The notes under the pieces were generated by a model, which did no database searches, was not told the origin of the DNA, and saw nothing but the letters and a program-made list of their open reading frames with translations. Below, one piece after another: positions 25,750-34,809 of a stretch of DNA of 64,000 nucleotides (within the stretch, counting starts at the first letter, position 1; the number at the start of each line of letters is the position of its first letter). Made by a program: the position numbers and the translations under genes. This DNA comes from Methylomonas rapida (GTDB lineage: Bacteria; Pseudomonadota; Gammaproteobacteria; Methylococcales; Methylomonadaceae). The DNA lies in NCBI RefSeq assembly GCF_024360925.2, contig NZ_CP113517.1, forward strand, positions 1,798,001-1,862,000, in the 5' to 3' direction.

Positions 25750-26106
25750 ATGAAAGTGGCAATGAAATGTTCCTTCTCGATTCTTCTTGTGGCGTCTTTG
25801 CAAGGTCCTATGGCCATTGCCGACGAACAAGGAGAGGCATTTTTAGAGCGGGCAGAGGTTGCTTTGCTGGATGAGCTCGATGATCAGCGGGGACGCGGCG
25901 GCGAAGTCGACATCGTCACGTTAAACAATCAGAATGTGGCGGCTTTGTTACGCGGCAATACTGCCATTAACAACGCAACCGGTCACAACATGATCGATAA
26001 CGGTTCTTTTGCCGGTGCCAGCGGCTTAATTTCGGTCGTACAGAATTCGGGCAATAATGTCATCATTCAAGATTCCACTATTGTGAATGTTACAATCGTA
26101 CCTTGA
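25750..26106 (+). CDS. Small secreted protein with a GG-like motif, amyloid locus
   Basis: A 118-residue protein with signal peptide (CSFSILLVASLQGPMAIA, cut before DEQGEA). Residues 30-52 read AEVALLDELDDQRGRGGEVD: an acidic helix with E-L followed by RG-rich residues, similar in layout to the double-glycine leader motif cut by C39 peptidases, although degenerate. The remainder is Asn/Ile/Val-rich (NNQNVAALL, NNATGHNMIDNGSF, SGNNVIIQDSTIVNVTIV) and strand-prone, like a minor amyloid subunit. AAGGAG lies seven bases before ATG 25750. It sits 23 bases upstream of the C39-type gene. No named family recognised. Confidence 0.65.
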   Translation: MKVAMKCSFSILLVASLQGPMAIADEQGEAFLERAEVALLDELDDQRGRGGEVDIVTLNNQNVAALLRGNTAINNATGHNMIDNGSFAGASGLISVVQNSGNNVIIQDSTIVNVTIVP

Positions 26107-26129
26107 GTGTTTGATTACCGCATCCGTGT

Positions 26130-26822
26130 ATGAGACTAGCATATCGATTCCTTGTATTGTTTATGGTGTTCATGAATGATTGTTATGCTGGCTCGGTTGA
26201 GTTATTCGGTTTGGCGGGCGGGGCAGTATTTTCCGTTCCGGTGACCAGTTTCGCAGAGAGGCGCTTTAAGACGGTATATAAGCAGCAATATGATTTTAGT
26301 TGCGGTTCCGCGGCTTTAGCCAGTTTATTGACTTACCATTACGATGATTTGGTCAATGAACAAACCGTGTTTGTTGATATGTATAAAAACGGTGATCAAC
26401 AAAAGATTCAAAAACTCGGTTTTTCCTTGCTGGACATGAAACTGTATCTGGAGCGCAGAGGTTATGTGGCCAACGGGTTCAAGATAGACCTGGATGGTTT
26501 GGTAAAAGCAAATGCACCGGCCATTACCATTATCAACAACAAGGGCTATCTGCATTTTGTCATTATTAAAGGCGTTAGCGAAGATGAGGTATTGATTGGT
26601 GATCCTGCCGCAGGTGTCAAGGTAATCCCCAGGGAAGAATTCGTGAGCATGTGGGAAAACAGAATTTTGTTCCTGATACACGACAAGTTCGATACGGCAG
26701 ATAATCATTTTCAGGATAAAAAAGAATGGGCTTTGAGAACCAAGGCTCCGTTGGAGTTAGCGGTTGATCGCGAAAGCTTGGCCAGATTTCAACTTTTTCT
26801 GCCCGGTAAATGGGATTTCTAA
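26130..26822 (+). CDS. Secreted C39-type cysteine peptidase (FapD-like)
   Basis: A 230-residue protein with an N-terminal signal sequence (FLVLFMVFMNDCYA) and a C39-like papain-fold domain. The oxyanion Gln and catalytic Cys are in KQQYDFSCGSAALASLL, the His in GYLHFVIIKGV and the Asp/Asn position in VLIGDPAAGVKVIP. C39 domains usually cut double-glycine leaders inside ABC exporters; stand-alone periplasmic forms such as FapD occur in Fap amyloid operons. Two neighbouring secreted proteins carry GG-like motifs, so they are the likely substrates. Codon use is AT-richer than the core genes. The last 30 residues (DRESLARFQLFLPGKWDF) are outside the domain. Confidence 0.82.
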   Translation: MRLAYRFLVLFMVFMNDCYAGSVELFGLAGGAVFSVPVTSFAERRFKTVYKQQYDFSCGSAALASLLTYHYDDLVNEQTVFVDMYKNGDQQKIQKLGFSLLDMKLYLERRGYVANGFKIDLDGLVKANAPAITIINNKGYLHFVIIKGVSEDEVLIGDPAAGVKVIPREEFVSMWENRILFLIHDKFDTADNHFQDKKEWALRTKAPLELAVDRESLARFQLFLPGKWDF

Positions 26823-26848
26823 ATCCTTGTTTGATGCATGAAGCGTTG

Positions 26849-26958
26849 GGAATATGCGAGAAATAAGCTCGACAATGGTAGGTGCGAATTCATCCGCGCA
26901 TTACGGATAAATCCGCACCTACACCGAATACTTGCATGGATTATTTCATGTTCATGCT
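26849..26958. mobile_element. Family C MITE (second copy)
   Basis: Ends GGAATATGCGAGAAATAAG and a decayed ATTTCATGTTCATGC; flanks TTG and TTA do not match exactly. It lies between the C39-type gene and the next amyloid-locus gene. Confidence 0.7.
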
Positions 26959-27052
26959 TTAGCGCCGATGGGGTGTCAAGGAGTGTGGTGTTGAAAACCA
27001 TGGAAATGTGGTGTCAGCCAATTTGCGGGGCTCTCGCTAAGAATAAATTCTT

Positions 27053-27222
27053 CGTTGTCGTAACAGTTCCTCTTCTTGCGGGAAACGGGCTGGATTGAGA
27101 GAAGTAATAATTTAAACACTTGATTTATATTCCCTCATCCTAACCTTCTCCCCTCGGGAGACGAAACTGTTTTGACTTTTACGACACCCTATAGGGAAAT
27201 TTATTTATGACCATATTCTAGG
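27053..27222. repeat. Family B repeat next to a family A-type end
   Basis: Left TTGTCGTAACAGTTCC and right GAAACTGTTTTGACTTTTAC arms mark family B (to 27189). Directly after, AAATTTATTTATGACCATAT resembles the right end of the elements at 54856 and 55861. The remaining bases to 27433 hold no gene; this gap splits the amyloid locus. Confidence 0.55.
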
Positions 27223-27433
27223 TATGGGCGAGCTTTCGATGATGTTTGCGTACAAGGGCGATAGATAGCGCTGTCCCCGATTTTTGCCGATTTATCCCGC
27301 AAGCCGCCGAAAAAACCTACCGCAACATTGACGACTCTCCGGGAAACTCGGTGTTACATCCTGTGCCGGGTTGAGTCCAGTGCTTTTAATCCACTGACTT
27401 CGATCGGTGTGTGTCTAGTTAAGGGTGATTACG

Positions 27434-27928
27434 ATGAAAAAACATTTATTCGGTGATCTAATCTATCAGCTCGTTGGCAAGATTTTGGGGGCGATTTTGT
27501 TGATGGTCTGTATCGTGGGCCAGGCTGGTGCCGTCGACGATATGGCTTTGAAAAAGGCTTTTCTGGCGGCCTTGGTGCCGGCATCCGACGAAGAGCTGGC
27601 CGAATTGAGAGGTGGTTTTGTGTTGCCAAATGGCATGAATGTCGAGTTCAGCGTTGAAAAAATAGTTTCTATGAATGGAATGATCACGTTTTCGTCCACA
27701 TTCAATATGCCGGCCAATATTTCCTTGATACAAAATGGTCTTGGTAACGAGGCGCCTGAATTTCAGGGGCCTGTGTTAGGTTCCGTGGTACAAAATAACC
27801 TCGATGATCAATTCATCAGTACCTTAAAAACCATCAATATTGAACTGAGCAACCTGAGGAACAGTATCACCCCGGCGCAGCGGGCTTTGGTTGCTAGTGA
27901 TTTAGCGGTGCCTAATGTTAATAGATGA
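27434..27928 (+). CDS. Secreted protein with double-glycine motif, amyloid locus
   Basis: A 164-residue exported protein. A long N-terminal signal (VGKILGAILLMVCIVGQAGA) is followed by VPASDEELAELRGGFVLPNG. The stretch SDEELAELRGG fits the C39 leader rule (S-x-x-E-L-x-x-hydrophobic-x-G-G) at every key position, yet it sits after a Sec signal rather than at the N-terminus, so cleavage would have to occur in the periplasm. The mature part is strand-prone, with polar residues (MNVEFSVEKIVSMNGMITFS, LGSVVQNNLDDQF). GTG at 27425 is an alternative start. Likely a FapA/FapE-like accessory protein, or a cleaved minor subunit. Confidence 0.65.
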   Translation: MKKHLFGDLIYQLVGKILGAILLMVCIVGQAGAVDDMALKKAFLAALVPASDEELAELRGGFVLPNGMNVEFSVEKIVSMNGMITFSSTFNMPANISLIQNGLGNEAPEFQGPVLGSVVQNNLDDQFISTLKTINIELSNLRNSITPAQRALVASDLAVPNVNR

Positions 27929-28068
27929 CTTGAAATATTATGCTTATTGTACTATTTTATAAACAGTTTTTAGTTGATAAGCGTTTGGGGTGGCTCTGCA
28001 TCTGATGCGTTTCAGATAATCATGCTTATCGGCGATTGTCCTTGATGATCAGGTAAGGTTGAGCATAG

Positions 28069-29454
28069 ATGAATGCGGAACAGACATTGGATTTTTCTAG
28101 AACCAGAGATGTTGGCAAATTTGTAGCGTTTGCCGGTGTTTTATTGATGTCCAATGCGGTAACCGTGCAGGCGGACGAGGAAGAAATTCTCGAGCAATAC
28201 AAAAAATTATTGGCGCAACAACAAAAGGAATTCGAAGCGCAGCGGCAGATCATTGCAAATCAAGGCAAGGAACTTGAGCAGCTAAAACAGCAAATGAATG
28301 CCTTGTTGTCGCAAAAGGCGGAGAATAAACAACCCACGCCCACGGAAAATGCCACTAGAGAGCCAACCCCGCCACCACCCCAAGCTACAGTCGTAAGTCA
28401 GGCGCCAAAAGCGGAGCCTGTGAAACCAGTAAGTCCACCCGGTCAATTGCCAAGCAAGCCTGTTGGTCAAGCGCCGGCCGAAGCCACGGAAAAACCCAGA
28501 CCACCGGAAATTCCACGCCTGAGTGACGAAGTTGGCGGGGTATTGACCCGTAAAGGAAATTTCGTTGTCGAGCCATCCTTTCAATACGGTTATACCGATA
28601 ATTCCAGGGTATTTTTGGATGCGTATACCTTTATCCCTGCCATTGCGATTGGCTTGATCGATATTAGACAAATCAAGCGCCATACACTGATGGGAAGTCT
28701 TGCGGGACGTTATGGCTTGACCGATCGATTGGAGCTGGAATTAAAAGCCCCATATGTTTATCGTTCCGATACGCAACGCTCCCGCCCGGTCAGCGTCAGT
28801 GCGGCTACGGACGAGACATTCGAAGCCGATGGCATGGACATAGGGGACATAGAATTCAACGCTCGCTATCAGTTGACCGATGGTGCGGGCGGCTGGCCTA
28901 TTTTGGTAGGAAACATGGCGGCGACAGTGCCAACGGGTACGAGTCCGTTCGATATTGAATATGTTGCCGCACAAGGCGTTCCAGGCGCGACGTATCCTAG
29001 TGAGTTGCCTACCGGGGTTGGGTTTTTTAGTTTTCAACCCAGTGTAACGGCCCTGTATCCAACCGATCCGGCGGTCTTTTTCGGTAACCTGGGTTATATC
29101 TGGAACGCTGAAACCAGCGAGGATTTCGGTAAATACGATCCCGGTAACGCAATTGGACTCAGTTTTGGTATGGGTTTCGGCCTCAATGAGCGTTCATCCT
29201 TCAGTTTGGGATATTCGCATAGGCACGTTTTCAATTCAGCGGTTAATGGAGAAACTATTGAAGGCAGTGAATTGGATATTGGCCAATTCATGGTGGGCTA
29301 TTCATTCAAATATTCGCCAAGAACCACCTTCAACCTCTCATTGGGTATCGGTACGACGGATGATGCCCAGAATGCTTATTTGAATCTTAGAGTGCCGTTT
29401 ACGTTCGACACCAAATCGCCTTTCAATTTCGATTTCTTCGGCCCGCCTTCATAA
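28069..29454 (+). CDS. FapF-like coiled-coil outer-membrane barrel protein
   Basis: A 461-residue exported protein. Signal peptide FVAFAGVLLMSNAVTVQA is followed by a coiled coil (residues 42-85, EEEILEQYKKLLAQQQKEFE), a Pro-rich linker (residues 90-145) and a beta-barrel of about 300 residues with alternating aromatic strands (FVVEPSFQYGYTDNSRVFL, SSFSLGYSHRHVF, FMVGYSFKYSP). This is the architecture of FapF, the trimeric pore that exports Fap amyloid across the outer membrane. It closes the locus, after the repeat protein and C39-type peptidase. Other phenol-pathway-type barrels (MetA-like) share the barrel but usually not the coiled coil. Confidence 0.78.
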   Translation: MNAEQTLDFSRTRDVGKFVAFAGVLLMSNAVTVQADEEEILEQYKKLLAQQQKEFEAQRQIIANQGKELEQLKQQMNALLSQKAENKQPTPTENATREPTPPPPQATVVSQAPKAEPVKPVSPPGQLPSKPVGQAPAEATEKPRPPEIPRLSDEVGGVLTRKGNFVVEPSFQYGYTDNSRVFLDAYTFIPAIAIGLIDIRQIKRHTLMGSLAGRYGLTDRLELELKAPYVYRSDTQRSRPVSVSAATDETFEADGMDIGDIEFNARYQLTDGAGGWPILVGNMAATVPTGTSPFDIEYVAAQGVPGATYPSELPTGVGFFSFQPSVTALYPTDPAVFFGNLGYIWNAETSEDFGKYDPGNAIGLSFGMGFGLNERSSFSLGYSHRHVFNSAVNGETIEGSELDIGQFMVGYSFKYSPRTTFNLSLGIGTTDDAQNAYLNLRVPFTFDTKSPFNFDFFGPPS

Positions 29455-29506
29455 ACCAGTCGCCGATGAAGCATTTCAAAGCCCGATGATCCTAAAAACA
29501 TCAGTA

Positions 29507-29637
29507 GTCCACGAAAAGCACGAAAGACACGAAATAAAACAGATGGTTACGTCACTTGATTTAGTTGCCCGCAAGGTGTCGGCTTTTTGAGCAATAACTT
29601 TTTGAAACTGTTCGTGATTTTTGTGTGTTTCGTGGAC
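29507..29637. repeat. Inverted repeat with TTCGTGGAC ends
   Basis: GTCCACGAAAAGCACGAAAG at 29507 faces TTTGTGTGTTTCGTGGAC ending at 29637. Resembles short dispersed repeats rather than a terminator; lies between the barrel gene and bglX. Confidence 0.55.
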
Positions 29638-29683
29638 CAAATGATTTTTATAGGATGATGGAGCTTCCGTTTGGCGTCTACTT

Positions 29684-29709
29684 CGTTCCCATACTTCGGT
29701 ATGGGAACG
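29684..29709. terminator. 11-bp stem with TTCG loop
   Basis: CGTTCCCATAC-TTCG-GTATGGGAACG, a perfect stem with the highly stable UUCG tetraloop. The arm sequence is a variant of the GTTCCCATG arms of family A. It may protect the 3' end of the amyloid-locus transcript. Confidence 0.55.
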
Positions 29710-29839
29710 CATGAGCTGAAATAGCAGGGGCGTGATCCTCGCGGCGTGAGCCGGCGCTTTATTTCTGTTCTGCCCAAGCCGTTGGGCATGCCATAATTAT
29801 CGCCTTTAAACCTTCGTTTACAGAGCGAGAATTCGTCCC

Positions 29840-32089
29840 TTGAAAATCCCAAAAATCATTTCGGTCTTTTCCTTATTTGCGATAGTGGAGTCTGCCGTGA
29901 GCGCACAAGAAACAAGCGAGGCCATCGAAAACAAAGTCCAGGCCTTGCTGGGGCAAATGACGCTGGAAGAAAAAGTCGGGCAGATGACGCAGATCGATTT
30001 CAGCGTGGTTTCCGTGGTCAATGGCCAGGATGCGGAAAATCCGATCGACCAAGCCAAGCTGGAGGATGCGATCCTGCATCACCATGTCGGCTCCATCCTG
30101 AATACGCCGACCACGCCGAACAACAAAGCCCAGTCGATCGAGAAATGGCGCAAAATGACGCAAACCATCCGGGAGACCGCGGCCAGAAGCCGGCTGAAAA
30201 TACCGGTGATTTATGGCATAGACGCGATCCACGGCGCGACTTATACGCAAAATGCGGTGCTGTTTCCGCAGGCCATCAGCATGGCGGCCACTTTCAATAC
30301 CGAACTGTCGTTCAAGGAAGGTGAAATTGCCGCGCGGGAAGTCAAGGCTTCCGGTTTGGATTGGAACTTCTCGCCGGTGATGGACATTGGGCGCCAGCCC
30401 TTGTGGCCCAGACTCTGGGAAACCTACGGCGAGGACGTGCATTTGTCCAGCGCGATGGGTACGGCTTACATTAAAGGTCATCAGGGCGACAACATGGCGG
30501 ATGCCGACAAGGCGCCGACCTGTTTGAAGCATTATGTCGGCTACAGTTATCCATTGAACGGCAAGGATAGAACCCAGGCCTGGATCGGCGAGCGGGCGCT
30601 GCGAGAATGGTTCTTGCCTGGTTTTCAGGCCGGCGTGCTGGCCGGCGCGCCGACCGTGATGATCAATTCCGCCGAAGTGGACGGCATTCCGGGGCATGCC
30701 AATTACCATTATCTGACCGAGATCCTGCGCGGCGAAATGGGTTTTAACGGCTTCACCGTATCCGATTGGGAAGACATTATCCGGCTGCATACGCGGGACA
30801 AACTGGCGGCGACACCCCGCGAGGCGGTCAAGATGGCGGTGATGGCCGGCGTCGATATGAGCATGGTGCCGTTTGATTTTTCTTTTTACGAGCTGTTGCT
30901 CGATCTGGCCAAGACCGGTGAGGTGCCGATGAGCCGCATCGACGAGGCCGTTTCGCGCATCCTGCGGGTCAAATATCAAACCGGTTTGTTCGAGCGCAGC
31001 GAGCCCGCGCTGGCCGTGGAGGGCAATTTCGCTACCGAGGAAGCCGTCGAGGTCAACAAACAGGCGGCGCGTGAGGCCATCGTGTTGGCGAAGAACGACA
31101 ATGAAATGCTGCCGCTGCGCAAGGACGTCAGCATCCTGGTGACGGGACCTACCGCCAATTTGCTGAGCGTGATGAACGGCGGCTGGACCATCACCTGGCA
31201 GGGCGACGCCGAAGAACTCTATCCCAAGGACAGGCCGACGCTGCTGCAAGCGCTGCGCGCGAAGACCAGCGGCAAGGTCACCTTTGTCGGTGGTCAGCGG
31301 TTCAGCGACGAAATCAACATCGAGCAGGCCGTGACTGAAGCGCGCAATCACGATGTCGTGATATTGGCGTTGGGCGAAAAACCCTATTGCGAAACCCCCG
31401 GCAATATCGATTCCCTGACGCTGGACCCTGTGCAAATGCAATTGGCCCGAGCAATTTTCGAGATCGGCAAGCCGGTGGTTTTGGTGACCTTCGGCGGCAG
31501 GCCGCGCATCATCACTGAAATCGCCGACAAGGCCAGGGCGGTGGTACTGGGCTTTTTGCCCGGTATGGAAGGCGGCGAGGCGATGGCCGACATTCTGTTC
31601 GGCGACGTCAATCCAAGCGGCAAGTTGCCGCTGTCCTATCCGCGCGCGGTCAACGACATATTGCCCTATGACCATAAGCCCATCGAAGCCTACGAAGGTA
31701 ACCAGTACCGGCCGCTATATCCCTTTGGGCATGGCTTGAGTTACACCAGCTTCGAGACCAGCGGTTTGAAACTGGACAAAAGCCAAATCAAGCTTGGCGA
31801 TAACGTTGAGGTCAGCGTCAGGGTTAAAAATACCGGGCAGCTTAGCGGCAAGGAAACGGTATTGCTGTATTTGCATGACGCGGCGGCGTCGGTGTCGCGG
31901 CCGGTCAAGCAGTTGAAGGGCTTCAAAAAAGTCGAATTAAAGCCCGGCGAGCAGCAAAGCCTAGAGTTCACGTTGACGCCGGAAGACATGAGTTTCATCG
32001 GCTTGGATATGAAACGCGTGGTCGAGCCCGGCGAATTTCAGGTCATGGTCGGCGGTGAGATGGCGAGCTTTACCGTGCTTAAAGACTGA
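29840..32089 (+). CDS. bglX: Periplasmic GH3 beta-glucosidase (BglX-like)
   Basis: A 749-residue glycoside hydrolase family 3 enzyme, exported by a signal peptide (IISVFSLFAIVESAVSA). The first domain has MTLEEKVGQMTQID, GIDAIHGATY and the nucleophile Asp in FNGFTVSDWEDIIRL; the second has ILALGEKPYCETPGNI-like blocks, and a fibronectin III-like domain ends the protein (ETVLLYLHDAAASVSRPVKQ). It removes terminal glucose from beta-linked oligosaccharides such as cellobiose in the periplasm. The sugar transporter gene follows 12 bases on, which suggests the freed sugar is imported. Start is TTG at 29840; no closer ATG gives a signal peptide. Confidence 0.93.
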   Translation: MKIPKIISVFSLFAIVESAVSAQETSEAIENKVQALLGQMTLEEKVGQMTQIDFSVVSVVNGQDAENPIDQAKLEDAILHHHVGSILNTPTTPNNKAQSIEKWRKMTQTIRETAARSRLKIPVIYGIDAIHGATYTQNAVLFPQAISMAATFNTELSFKEGEIAAREVKASGLDWNFSPVMDIGRQPLWPRLWETYGEDVHLSSAMGTAYIKGHQGDNMADADKAPTCLKHYVGYSYPLNGKDRTQAWIGERALREWFLPGFQAGVLAGAPTVMINSAEVDGIPGHANYHYLTEILRGEMGFNGFTVSDWEDIIRLHTRDKLAATPREAVKMAVMAGVDMSMVPFDFSFYELLLDLAKTGEVPMSRIDEAVSRILRVKYQTGLFERSEPALAVEGNFATEEAVEVNKQAAREAIVLAKNDNEMLPLRKDVSILVTGPTANLLSVMNGGWTITWQGDAEELYPKDRPTLLQALRAKTSGKVTFVGGQRFSDEINIEQAVTEARNHDVVILALGEKPYCETPGNIDSLTLDPVQMQLARAIFEIGKPVVLVTFGGRPRIITEIADKARAVVLGFLPGMEGGEAMADILFGDVNPSGKLPLSYPRAVNDILPYDHKPIEAYEGNQYRPLYPFGHGLSYTSFETSGLKLDKSQIKLGDNVEVSVRVKNTGQLSGKETVLLYLHDAAASVSRPVKQLKGFKKVELKPGEQQSLEFTLTPEDMSFIGLDMKRVVEPGEFQVMVGGEMASFTVLKD

Positions 32090-32101
32090 TTCGAGGGTGT
32101 T

Positions 32102-33367
32102 ATGGTAAACCGTCAGAACGCAGCCCATTACAACGCGCCGCTAGTGATATTGACTTCGTTGTTTTTCATCTGGGGCTTCATTACCTGTCTGAACGACATT
32201 TTGATCCCGCATTTGAAGGCGGTGTTCACGCTGAATTACACCCAGGCGATGTTGATACAGTTTTGTTTCTTCGCCGCTTATTTCGTGGTATCGCTGCCGA
32301 GCGGCTATCTAGTGGAAAAAATCGGCTACAAAAACGGTATCGTGGCTGGCCTCGCAATCGCCGGCAGTGGTTGTTTGTTGTTTTATCCGGCGGCGGGCCT
32401 GCAGGCCTATCCCTTGTTTTTGACGGCTTTTTTCGTGCTGGCGTCCGGAATCACCTTGTTGCAGGTCGCGGCCAATCCCTACGTGACGGCATTGGGTAGG
32501 CCGGAAACGGCTTCCAGTCGCTTGACCATGACCCAGGCCTTCAATTCGCTCGGCACGACGCTGGCACCTTATTTCGGCGCGCTGTTGATTTTGTCCACGG
32601 CTGTCAAAAGTGCAGACGAACTCAAGCTGTTGAACAGTGAAGAATTATCGGTCTACCAAGCCGCGCAAGCGGCGGCGGTGCAAAATCCCTATTTGCTGTT
32701 GGCGACAGTGCTTTTCCTGATGGCGGCGGTCTTTGCCGTGTTGAGATTACCCGAAATTCAAGCCCGAGCTGAAATTCTTGATGCTGTCGGCACGGATGTA
32801 AACGAAAGCGCCTGGCATTATCCGCATCTCGTTTTGGGTGCCTTGGCGATTTTTGTCTATGTCGGCGGCGAGGTTTCCATTGGCAGCTTCATGGTGAATT
32901 TTCTGGGCGAACCGCAAATCGCCGGGCTCGCCGAGCAGGAAGCCGGCAAATACCTGTCGTTTTATTGGGGCGGCGCCATGGTGGGGCGTTTTGCCGGGGC
33001 GGTGGTGATGCGGAAAATCCGGCCGGCGCATGCCCTGGCATTCAACGCAACCATGGCTGTCGTGTTGCTGACGTTGGCGATCATGACCAGCGGTGCCCTG
33101 GCCATGTGGAGCCTGCTGGCGGTTGGTCTGTGCAATTCCATCCTGTTTCCGACCATTTTCTCGTTGGCGGTTTCCGGTTTGGGACGTCACACGGGTCAGG
33201 GTTCCGGAATATTGTGCGCGGCGATCGTCGGTGGCGCCATCGTGCCGCTGATACAGGGGATGTTCGCCGATAGGCTGGGCTTGCAACCGGCTTTGTTCGT
33301 GCCGGTGCTGTGCTATTTGTATATCGCTTTTTACGGCTTGAAATTCCGCGGACTGGTTGCCGAGTGA
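32102..33367 (+). CDS. FucP/GluP-family sugar:proton symporter (MFS)
   Basis: A 421-residue major facilitator of the fucose/glucose-galactose porter group, with about 12 hydrophobic segments. The opening [20 protein letters not shown], then [19 protein letters not shown] and [19 protein letters not shown] are signatures of that group, including residues that bind the sugar. Coupled to the beta-glucosidase gene (12-base gap), so glucose is the best guess. This pair would let the cell use beta-glucans or cellobiose, or recycle its own glucans. Confidence 0.92.
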   Translation: MVNRQNAAHYNAPLVILTSLFFIWGFITCLNDILIPHLKAVFTLNYTQAMLIQFCFFAAYFVVSLPSGYLVEKIGYKNGIVAGLAIAGSGCLLFYPAAGLQAYPLFLTAFFVLASGITLLQVAANPYVTALGRPETASSRLTMTQAFNSLGTTLAPYFGALLILSTAVKSADELKLLNSEELSVYQAAQAAAVQNPYLLLATVLFLMAAVFAVLRLPEIQARAEILDAVGTDVNESAWHYPHLVLGALAIFVYVGGEVSIGSFMVNFLGEPQIAGLAEQEAGKYLSFYWGGAMVGRFAGAVVMRKIRPAHALAFNATMAVVLLTLAIMTSGALAMWSLLAVGLCNSILFPTIFSLAVSGLGRHTGQGSGILCAAIVGGAIVPLIQGMFADRLGLQPALFVPVLCYLYIAFYGLKFRGLVAE

Positions 33368-33497
33368 CGTACTGCTTCGGGGCATGCGTCTATGAAATTT
33401 GCCTCTGCAAGACCTGAATAAAATTTACCTGGCGCTTGGCTTTATCTTACAATTCAGCCTCGTTGCTAATAATAATTAACGATTTTCGGAGGATGAC

Positions 33498-34505
33498 ATG
33501 TTAAAACTGCGTATGCTGGTCACTGCGATTGCAATGGCCGGATCCTTTTCCGTCATGGCGGCGGATTCTCTGCCAACCACCGCGCCGGCACCGGCCGACA
33601 ACCCGACCACGCCGGAAAAAGTGGCGCTGGGTAAAATGCTGTACCACGATCCACGCCTGTCTTCGACCGGTACTGTCTCTTGCGCGTCATGCCATAACAC
33701 CATGCTGGGCGGCGAAGACAATCGTCCCAACTCCATGGGCGTAAATGGCCAGACCGGCGGCCGTAGCGCGCCTACCGTCTGGAACGCCGCTTTCAATAAA
33801 GTCCAATTCTGGGATGGCCGCGCGGCCAGCCTGGAAGAACAAGCCGCGGGCCCCGTGACCAATCCGATCGAAATGGGCATGAAAAGCTGGGATGACGTGG
33901 TGGCGCGTTTGAAAACCATCAAAGGTTACCGTCAGGCGTTTGAACTGGCTTTCGGTAGCGATCACGAAGCCATCACCAAGGACAACGCGACAAAAGCGAT
34001 TGCGGCTTACGAAAGAACCCTGATCACGCCAAACAGCGCTTACGACAAATACGTCGAAGGTGACAAGGATGCGATGACCGAGCAGCAAATTCGCGGCATG
34101 AACAAGGCCGTGGAACTGGGTTGCACCAGCTGCCACAGCGGCCCTGCCTTCAATGGCCCGGGGGCTTTCCAAAAATTCCCGGTTCATTCGAACGGCTATT
34201 TCGAGGCTCAGTACCACTTCAACAAGGATAAAGGTCTGGCCGAAGTGACCAAGAAAGAAAGCGACGAGCACATGTTCAAAGTGCCGACGTTGCGTAATAT
34301 TGCGTTGACCGCGCCTTACATGCACAACGGCTCGGTCAAAACCCTGGACAAGGCGGTCAAGCTGATGGCCAAGTTGCAATTGAACAAAGACTTGTCCGAC
34401 GAGGATACAGCCGACATCGTGGCGTTCCTGAACGCCTTGACCGGCGAGTTCCCGAAACAAACCATGCCTGAATTGCCCGGCACTCCCGGCAGCACATTCA
34501 ACTAA
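33498..34505 (+). CDS. Dihaem cytochrome c peroxidase (CcpA/MauG family)
   Basis: A 335-residue periplasmic protein with signal peptide ([16 protein letters not shown]). Two haem c sites are visible, CASCH at about residue 57 and CTSCH at about residue 213, and late Met residues ([16 protein letters not shown]) typical of bacterial peroxidases. [20 protein letters not shown] is the usual N-terminal block. It reduces hydrogen peroxide using electrons from small cytochromes or cupredoxins. GGAGG precedes ATG at 33498. The TAA stop is also the left flank of a repeat element. Confidence 0.94.
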   Translation: MLKLRMLVTAIAMAGSFSVMAADSLPTTAPAPADNPTTPEKVALGKMLYHDPRLSSTGTVSCASCHNTMLGGEDNRPNSMGVNGQTGGRSAPTVWNAAFNKVQFWDGRAASLEEQAAGPVTNPIEMGMKSWDDVVARLKTIKGYRQAFELAFGSDHEAITKDNATKAIAAYERTLITPNSAYDKYVEGDKDAMTEQQIRGMNKAVELGCTSCHSGPAFNGPGAFQKFPVHSNGYFEAQYHFNKDKGLAEVTKKESDEHMFKVPTLRNIALTAPYMHNGSVKTLDKAVKLMAKLQLNKDLSDEDTADIVAFLNALTGEFPKQTMPELPGTPGSTFN

Positions 34506-34744
34506 GGATTTGGCCTAATAACTTCCATTTCGCTCTCGCGCCCTCTGGATGTTGTCGTAAAAGCCTTCTCTCTCCTCGCGGGAGAGGCTGGAGCGAGGGG
34601 AATAAATAATCTACACACGTGATTTATCCCCTCATGCTAGCCTTCTCCCTGAGAGAGAAGGCATTGTCTTGACTTTTACGACACTCTCTTCTGGGCCAGA
34701 GTCGGAATGAGGGGAATACACAAGAAGTTATTTCTGGCAAATCC
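34506..34744. mobile_element. Family A-type element carrying a family B repeat
   Basis: Ends GGATTTGGCCTAATAACTTC and, on the other strand, GGATTTGCCAGAAATAACTT. It begins right at the TAA stop of the peroxidase gene; the right flank GTT does not match. A family B repeat (34551-34684: GTTGTCGTAAAAGCC ... GACTTTTACGACAC) fills the middle, so it looks nested. Confidence 0.65.
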
Positions 34745-34761
34745 GTTAGTCGCCGGAAAGC

Positions 34762-34785
34762 AAAAGGGGCCTCATGGCCCCTTTT
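34762..34785. terminator. Bidirectional rho-independent terminator
   Basis: AAAAGGGGCC-TCAT-GGCCCCTTTT, a 10-bp stem with T-run on the + strand and matching run on the other. It lies between the converging peroxidase and GspE/PilB genes. Confidence 0.85.
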
Positions 34786-34809
34786 TTCATGTCCGCGATA
34801 CGACAAAAA

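Noticed and set aside
27240..27430. Possible riboswitch or structured leader before the gene at 27434
   Set aside because: I compared it by eye with GEMM (c-di-GMP) and cobalamin consensus features and saw no match; only short GC hairpins are present.
29873..31675. A 600-codon open frame on the minus strand
   Set aside because: It is the mirror of bglX, whose GH3 motifs are complete; the minus-strand product is His/Arg-rich and matches no domain.
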